Source: Gadus chalcogrammus (Eukaryota > Chordata > Actinopteri > Gadiformes > Gadidae). Taken from it: a DNA stretch of 64,000 bases. Position 1 is the first letter of the stretch; each line of letters begins with the position of its first letter. The translations under genes were made by a program, and so were the position numbers. Below the pieces are notes generated by a model, which ran no database searches, had not been told where the DNA came from, and saw nothing but the letters and a program-made list of their open reading frames with translations. The stretch spans positions 11,528,380-11,592,379 of the forward strand of contig NC_079418.1 of the NCBI RefSeq assembly GCF_026213295.1, in the 5' to 3' direction. Of the stretch, positions 55,736-64,000 are shown piece by piece.

Positions 55736-56073
55736 CAGGGGTCACCAACCTTTTTGAACCTGAGAGCTACTTCATGGGCACTGAGTCATACGAAGGGCAC
55801 CCAGTTCTATACACTCTTCTGAATTAACAAATTTGCTCAGTTTGCCTTTATTTATATATTACTATTGATGATTAATGATACTCATCTATGTGAAGACATG
55901 TTAATTAATTGAGTCATGTTAATGATTTCTCACAATAATTATCAACAATGACTTAAAAAAGGTGGGAAAGAGTTGTTCAAGAATGAGTTGTGCTATTTTT
56001 AGAACAGGCCTGCGGGCGCCTCATGTGGTCCTTGCGGGTGCCATGGTGCCGGGCACTGTGTTGGTGACCCCTG
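55736..56073. mobile_element. hAT-like MITE with CAGGGGTCACCAAC ends
   Basis: The left end CAGGGGTCACCAAC (55736) and the right end GTTGGTGACCCCTG (to 56073) are perfect 14-bp TIRs. The flanking octamers ATCTAGAT and ACCTGGAT match at six of eight positions, in line with a decayed 8-bp target duplication. A truncated relative lies at 16385-16575. Confidence 0.8.
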
Positions 56074-57870
56074 ACCTGGATTATATGAAAGAGGACTACT
56101 TGGGAGTTGAAAGTCAGAATTCTGAAATTGAAGTCGGAATTCTGAGATTAAAGTCAAAATTATAGGTTGTCTACCTGTAAGGAACCAAGTTCAGTGAGTG
56201 TCACTTTGCGACATACAAGACGGGAACCACACACTGACCAAAGATGTCAGATGTGAGCGGGTTTTGGCGTGTTCGAGGGGTCCCAGAGTACCGAAGAGGT
56301 TCAGGGCCACGCATTCTTTTTTTTAAATTAATTAATTTAATTTATTTAGAATTCTGAGATCCAAGTCTGAATAGTACCGTTTTACTCAAATACACATCTA
56401 CTCCCACAGCAAGAGACAGACAGACAGAGAGACGGACAGAAAGACAGATATAGAGACAGACACATACAACAATTTCACCCTGTGGAAGGCAAAAAGGGTC
56501 ACAGCTAAGCCCCACTGTAGAAGTCTATTGATACGGTCTTGTACTATGCGCTACAACATGACAGTAGCATCCAAGTACTTTGAATAGAAAATCTGCATTC
56601 ACTCCAGTATTAGTCTAATATGAATGAAACACCGATCCAACCCATATTATTAGGGGACTAACAATATTACAGTGCTCTTGTGCAGTGACGTCTTTCCTGC
56701 GGAGGTTGCTCATTCAGGATGCAGCTTTTGCAATTGGACTGAAGAGGTTATTTTAATAACAAGTGCATCAAACGCATCACCGTGTCAATCCTCCTGCTTT
56801 CATAGTGTATGATAAGACCATAAATATGTCATTTCAATTAACATATATTATAATGTACATTATATTGGTGACATTACTATCAGTGCCATCATGAATGAGC
56901 CACCTACCACGTGTCTTCAATGCTTAAGTGCACCATGATATTGTTTGGATATCATGGTGGATTTTCTATGGATTATTTCGTACCAGTTAAATCTTTGGTC
57001 TGTATTGATATCGGCAGACCAATACAACGTGATATGGGGGGGTCTTGACCACTCTGTGTAGAAGCAGAAAGTCAGAACAGGTCTTAGCACTACACATATG
57101 CGGTCCCAGAGTTTGCTTTAATATCGTGTGTGCTATTAAGGAATATAAATGTTTTTATTTACATCACGACCTGTACTGGAATCAATGAAAGGGCAGCATA
57201 GCAATTCTTGTTCAGAACCGTACTCCCGAACACAAAGTTCTGGCCTTACATTCTTCCTTAACTTTGTCGAGCTTGTGATGTAGGCCTACAAATTTGGAAC
57301 CAAGCCGCAGTTTAGCACTGAAATCCAACACACTGTTGCGTAAGCCATGTGTACCTGCTTTAATCATCCAATGTGTATGCATGAGGGCCCCATGTACCAA
57401 TCACATCAGTCAGTCTCGTTGTTGTTCATCATGTCGTTGCATGACCCCTTGTCCCAATGTGTTTAAATGCTGTGATGTAAAATGACCTCGCTGAATGGGG
57501 AGGCGTGCATATATGCTTTGGCTTCCCTTTTGATGTCAATGTTCTGTGGAAATGGATGTGTGGAAGATTTAATCATCCATCTGACAGAGTTTTTGAGCAT
57601 ACATTATGTATGCAAACCACATCAGGGAATGAGGCCAGTTCTGCTTTTTATTTTTATTTTGCCACCATAAACTAAAATGTCTCCAACCCTGTTCCGTACT
57701 CACCTGGATGTATTGAGTCACCTTGGACAGAGAGACTATTTGACGTTTCTGATCCATTGCACAATTTTGAATCATGCTTCATTTTGGAGTGTTGTAGGTA
57801 AGATTTGAAAGTTTGTCAAGAGGGAGAGAGCAGAAGAGGGCAAGTATAAAAAAAAAGTATAAAGGACAAC
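56074..57870. other. Gene-free stretch
   Basis: Apparently unique sequence. A short AT-rich patch (TTAATTAATTTAATTTATTT) lies near 56330. No exon is supported. Confidence 0.45.
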
Positions 57871-58309
57871 TTAAAGGCACCCAGTGCAACTTTCGAGGCT
57901 TAAAAATAAACATTCAATTTCTAGTCTTTTTTACACGTAGTAAGTTTCAATAGCTCCATACCATTACATACCGACATTTAAGCAGCAAAGATGAGACGTC
58001 GGTTGTGTGGTGAGAACTGATACAAAATCGATAACAACAACAATGCCGGCCATTTTCTTTAGTTTTTTGTAACCTACAATAAATAAAGCAGGCTTCCAGT
58101 CAATGGAAAAATGGCTTCTCCCCACCGGCAATTGTTGTTGTTTACGATTTTCTATCAGTTCTCACCACACAACGACGTCTCATCTTTGCTCCTTGAATGT
58201 CGATATGTAATGTATGGAGTTATTGAAACTTACTACGTGTAAAAAAGACTAGAAATTGAATGTTATTTTTCATTGAATGTTTACATAAAGTTGCACTGGG
58301 TGCCTTTAT
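57871..58309. mobile_element. Long-palindrome MITE, ~437 bp
   Basis: The left end TTAAAGGCACCCAGTGCAAC is mirrored by GTTGCACTGGGTGCCTTTAT. The arms continue inward through CTAGTCTTTTTTACACGTAG / CTACGTGTAAAAAAGACTAG and GAGACGTCGGTTGTGTGGTG, so nearly the whole element folds as a hairpin. The right TTAA is decayed to TTAT. No coding capacity. Confidence 0.8.
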
Positions 58310-59284
58310 TCGCAAATATCGATTAAGAAGTGTTGCATTTGCAATCACCTGTGATTGACAGACAAGATGGATTCCCCTGGACCAATCAGGGGAGAGAGGC
58401 CTTGATTGGTCAGTAGTCTGGCAGTCTAAAATCCCAAAAGTGTCATACGCAGTCAACCAGAACAGATATTCTCACAGAGCATTTCACTCACTAATAGCTG
58501 TCAGTTGGCTATGGCATTTCTAACTAATTAGGTTCAAATTATAGCTCTTAAATCTTACCTACAGCCCCTTAGCCTACATCATCCCCTTTTCCTATAGATT
58601 CTCATGAAAAAATAGAATTAATCAATAATACACTCAATATAATTAAGGGATTTGGCTTTAATTAATGGCAACAAATCCTGACCATTCGAGAATATATAGC
58701 ACACCAGCAGAGTTCCCAAGGACAGACCGTAAACCAAAAGATTAACCCTTTGACCTGACTATATCAGACTGGGCATGGCATTTGGATGGCAGTTACTGGC
58801 ATTCAATCATTTCCAGACTCTTTGTTTGTCTCTTGATGCTCGCTCAGCGGCTCCGTCACCTTTCTCACGTTTCATTTTTCCCTTGCACTCACTTTGTATT
58901 CTCTCACCACTTCACAGCTAACTAGAAGTGAAGGCTCAAGGTCTTAGGGACTCGTGTACACTCTTTCAAAGTTACACAGAGCAAGTGGGACGAGTGAAAA
59001 AATAGAGGACGAAAAGACAAAGAAAACGATTTTCCCACCTACAACCTTTAATGTTCAAATAAAAATCCTCTGTTATGTACACACCCCTAGGTCAGCCAGA
59101 ATACCCACAGCAGTCTTTGGTTTCTCAGAAACAAAGGCGTAGAACTAGTGGAAACCTCTTCCCTGAAGGGAATGGAGGGTTGAACGTTCTAGCTTCTATC
59201 TGCTACAGTCTTCAGAACTCTGTCTCATCTGTTACCACAGAAACTCATCGGACCAAACACGCACCCAGTCTCCCTGGTCACTAA

Positions 59285-59535
59285 CACCTCTATATAAAAT
59301 CATGATGCTCACCTATAAATCCCTGCACGGTTCAGGGTCAAAGTTTATAACTGATATGCTTCCACTGCATAAGCCTTGTAGAAAACTAAGATCTTATGAG
59401 ACCCATCTGTTAATTATCCTCATTGATTATCCCCCATTTTATCACCTTTGAATTTGTATGACAAAGTTTTTACGTGAAGCACTTTCAGTCTGCCTTGTGT
59501 ATGAAAGGTGCTACATAAATCAAGTCGCCTTGCCT
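59285..59535 (+). mobile_element. LINE ORF2 3' fragment (L2/Rex-like)
   Basis: Plus-strand translation near 59297-59400 reads KIMMLTYKSLHGSGSKF, then MLPLHKPCRKLRS. This resembles the LLTYKALHGLAP...Y.P.R.LRS tail of L2-type LINEs. The DNA ends with GTGCTACATAAATCAAGTCG, a typical LINE 3' end. It is truncated and not functional. Confidence 0.65.
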
Positions 59536-59869
59536 TGCCCATACTCTGCAACAGGTTACACAACGGTCTCGTATGATTGATCCACTGAAGATGCACCACC
59601 AAGACGCTATTGGTCCACAGTACTGACACATCCTATTGGTCCACAGACGATATCAGCCTCTGCCGAGCTGTAATAGCCTTACATCTGGTTCATGTTTGAA
59701 ATAGTTCATGTGGCTGCTTGACGCCTGGAGCAGGCAGGGAGACGAGGATGCGCGGGCGCTGGGTGGGGCTGAGCTGTATCCAGTCGGTGTGTCATCTCCT
59801 TTGGTTCACTCGAGTGCTTGGATATCAGTTGCCAGGTTAATAGTTATTGCTTGGTCTTTGTGTTACTGT

Positions 59870-59870
59870 G

Positions 59871-59951
<81 letters not shown>

Positions 59952-59995
59952 GTGTGTGTGGTGTGTGTGTGTGCGTGCCCGTGTGTGTGTGTGTG

Positions 59996-60046
<51 letters not shown>

Positions 60047-60118
60047 GAGAGAGAGAGAGGAGAGAGAGGAGAGAGAGAGGAGAGAGAGGAGAGAGAGAGA
60101 GAGAGAGAGAGAACGAGA
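59870..60118. repeat. Adjacent (GT)n and (GA)n microsatellites
   Basis: A GT array to about 59998 changes abruptly at GATGAGAG to a GA array that runs to about 60118, with GGA interruptions. Confidence 0.95.
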
Positions 60119-60592
60119 GAGTTAAGTGCACAGTAGGCCTAAACAGAATGTTTATGGAACAAGTCATCACGAGGAAATGAAGGCCTTAGACGCTTGTGTG
60201 TGTGTGTGTTTGTGTGCGGTGTAAATAAGCATCTGCCTTATGTCTTTGTGTCGGCCATGCAATGCAGGAATGCGTTAGTTGCGGCGTGTCTGCTTGCTAG
60301 TAGAGTAGAGGCTGACCACTTCATCGCAGCGTTACCAAAAGATCAACACTTCTTCTGTTCACCTTTTATCACCTTTGAATTTCTCTGGTCATTGCAAGCA
60401 GAAATAAACCCATAAAACACCATGGAACGGAAACAGTGTGTGGGGGGAGGGAGGCAGAGGAAGGGGGAGTGTGGAGGAGAAGGCAGAGTAATGCCACAGG
60501 GTCCTGTGGCTCTAAACAGTAATGACACTCCGCAATTCCCCCCTGCACCAAATTGGTTGGACTTGCAAAATCCATGTGAAGCAATTACCAAG

Positions 60593-60934
<342 letters not shown>

Positions 60935-61372
60935 AGAGAGTGAGAAAGTGTATGGGTCTCTCCATCAGGAAATTTCTTTTAGCTTTTTGAAAATGTTTGG
61001 CCTCATTGAAAGGCAATTTATTTGCCACTTAAAAACCATACAACACAGGCACTGCAGTACCAACAACGGCAGCTTCGGGCCTGGCTTCTCCCATTACTAT
61101 TAAATTCATGCGCACATAAAACCATACACAGCCCATAAAGTCCAGCCCATGGAGTGGTATAAACATGAGGTAATATCCAAATGTTACCACAGATATAGGT
61201 CATCGACATCAATTGCAATCTATTTTTGTCCATATGACATATTTTTGTTCCTGTCACAGTGTTCTGGTATACTCTACTCTCTCTAATGCTGTTTGGTGGC
61301 ATGTGACACTTTTTGGATGCGCAGACACTTTGATAGAAACTCTCACCTGCCTCTAGAGGCATATCAAAATCT

Positions 61373-61422
61373 CTTTCTCTCCCTCTCTCTCTCTCTTTCC
61401 TCTTTCTCTTTCTCTTTCTCTT

Positions 61423-61455
<33 letters not shown>

Positions 61456-61524
61456 CTCTCTCTCTCTACTCTCTCTCTCTTTTCTCTCTCTCATCCTCTC
61501 TCTCTCTCTCTCCTCTCTCTCATC

Positions 61525-61568
<44 letters not shown>

Positions 61569-61640
61569 TCTCTCTCTCCCCTCTCTTCTCTCTCTCCCCT
61601 CCTCTCTCTCTTCTCCCCTCTCTCTCTCTCCCCCCCCCCC
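61373..61640. repeat. (CT)n polypyrimidine tract
   Basis: About 265 bp of CT with TTTC and CCC interruptions, ending in a run of C. Confidence 0.95.
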
Positions 61641-62179
61641 TTTGTAAGGAGCCTTGTCTGTCAGACGGCCCCTGACAAGGTCGCACCACAGAGAGGGTCC
61701 TGCCACTCTGAGATGAAAAGCGCCCCCCCCCCCCCCATCCAGAGGAGACAGGACCCAAGCGCCCCCCCCGCGGCCCCCGGGGAGCCTCCAATCTGCAGCA
61801 GAGATATCGGCCCCCAATACGGCCCCGTGAGCCGCAGGACGTGTCGAGGCCCTCCTTCGCTCTGCGTTTGTTGTTGTTGTGCGTTGTTGGCTAATGAAGC
61901 CCAGTTTCTCTTTCATCCTGAATGCCTCAGTTGAACTTTGTGCGACCGCTGTGGTGGAGGGCCCGGTCGATGTGTCCCATTGTGTCCCATTTTAAATCAC
62001 TCTATGCAAACGCTAAACCAAAAGACAGCGCTTTCCTTGGTGAGCTGTTGTCATTGCCAGCGTGTTTACCTGCCAAGCGTTCTACCGGGGTGCAACGAAT
62101 CTGGCACTAATAATGTGTGTATACTATGTGAGTGTGTGCGTGTGTTTATCTGTGTCTATCTGTGATGATGTTTGACTGA

Positions 62180-62998
<819 letters not shown>

Positions 62999-62999
62999 G

Positions 63000-64000
63000 G
63001 ACTGAGGGGGTCGTCTGGCGGGGGGAATACCAACACACTCATGGCCTTCCATCCACACACTCGCACGGCCTCAGGGCCAAATTGAACTCTGTGTGCTTTC
63101 AAATATTTCATTTCCAGGGCAAAACGTCTGAAAAGAACACACGCTGTTTTCTCCGACCTTGTCTGTTTTATCGTATTTTGTGGCATTATGTGAGCTGGGC
63201 TCTGGGAGAATTGAGAGAAATAGAGTCATTCTTTTGCAATTTAATTTAAAGAATTCTGTTACAAGAGTCAGACATATGAAGACTGAATGCAGTTTGAATG
63301 CTTTATTGTTAAAGGAAGTCTCAATCTTATCTCATTGAATCCAATTGAATCCAACATGATATATAACTAAATCAAATGCACAATTTGAGTGTTGAAGCGT
63401 TAAAAGACAATTAACTTTATTTGGTCTGATAATTCAGTTAATTATAAATAAGTAATACCGTTTGACCTCCACTTTTACAGAATATATCGTATGTTATCTG
63501 AAGGAGCTTGGAGCAGAAGCTTGAGGGAGCTCTGTGTTTAGCAGACGTAATATTGTGCTGTTTGGCTTTATGGAAAGGAGCCAGTGGTTGGAAGGACACA
63601 TACACCAAGCAGTCTGTGGGAGTGATTGGATCTCTTCTACTGCACCAGCCACTTTGCCTTCAGCAGCTGCTGACTCATGCTTTTACCAAGCCCCATCATC
63701 AACATCGTGCTTACATGCATGTCCGTTGTTTCATTTGACATTTGCAAGACCCATTCAAATATTTCCGCAAAAGGTTGGTAGTTATAAATGTAAAACAGTG
63801 ACCCCTTGCCCCCTGTCTTGTCCGTGTCTGTTTCACCATATTTCATCATCTTTCTCCATCTTGGTTTCCTTCTGTTGTTTGATCTTTCTTTCCACTCCCT
63901 GACTCCATGGGGTCGGGCCATATTTAGATATGTAATTAGAGCTTAATTGATGACATGGGGGCCGAGGCAATGTTTGTCCAACCCACAATGCCCTCGGGCT
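63000..64000. other. Gene-free, low-repeat right edge
   Basis: This non-simple, repeat-free sequence stands out from the microsatellite-rich 10 kb before it. The last 100 bases (TAATTAGAGCTTAATTGATG and on) have the homeodomain-site-rich look of conserved non-coding elements. No open frame is convincing. Confidence 0.3.

Noticed and set aside
63508..63902. Overlapping frames of 76, 94 and 122 codons near the right edge
   Set aside because: Three frames on two strands overlap with no recognisable domain. They look like chance open frames in unique sequence.

Overview
This is vertebrate genomic DNA, most likely from a teleost fish. It holds two intron-rich protein genes, a dense load of fish-type SINEs and TIR elements, and very many long CA/GT and CT/GA microsatellites. 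That microsatellite density recalls cod-like (gadiform) genomes, but this is an inference, not a proof. No bacterial, phage, plasmid or CRISPR features were seen.

Layout. (1) About 1-20.2 kb, plus strand: the GTPase domain, C-terminal coiled coil and stop codon of a SEPT6-group septin, best matched to septin-8. Eight coding exons join in a consistent reading frame; the N-terminal exon or exons lie upstream of the window. (2) 22.6-30.8 kb, minus strand: a complete cyclin I-family gene (seven coding exons, 338 codons, plus a likely non-coding first exon), best matched to cyclin I2. The two genes converge tail to tail. This is the arrangement I know for human SEPT8-CCNI2 and for the paralogous pair SEPT11-CCNI, so the window appears to keep an ancient linkage. 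(3) 30.9-64 kb: about 33 kb with no gene I can support. It holds nested TIR elements, LINE and SINE relics, long inverted repeats, a polypyrimidine block, a G-rich minisatellite and long microsatellites.

Function. Septin-8 is a GTP-binding filament subunit that assembles with other septins at the cell cortex, membranes and vesicles. Cyclin I-family proteins are atypical, non-cycling cyclins linked to CDK5. Nothing in the sequence shows a direct functional link between them; the shared feature is the conserved convergent position, with possible 3' UTR overlap.

I did not find a convincing new biological system. The least explained features are a ~1.65 kb long-TIR element (45.25-46.90 kb) holding an unrecognised 82-codon open frame bounded by splice-like signals, and a long inverted repeat (32.1-34.5 kb) carrying a 39-bp tandem array and related to an adjacent direct duplication.
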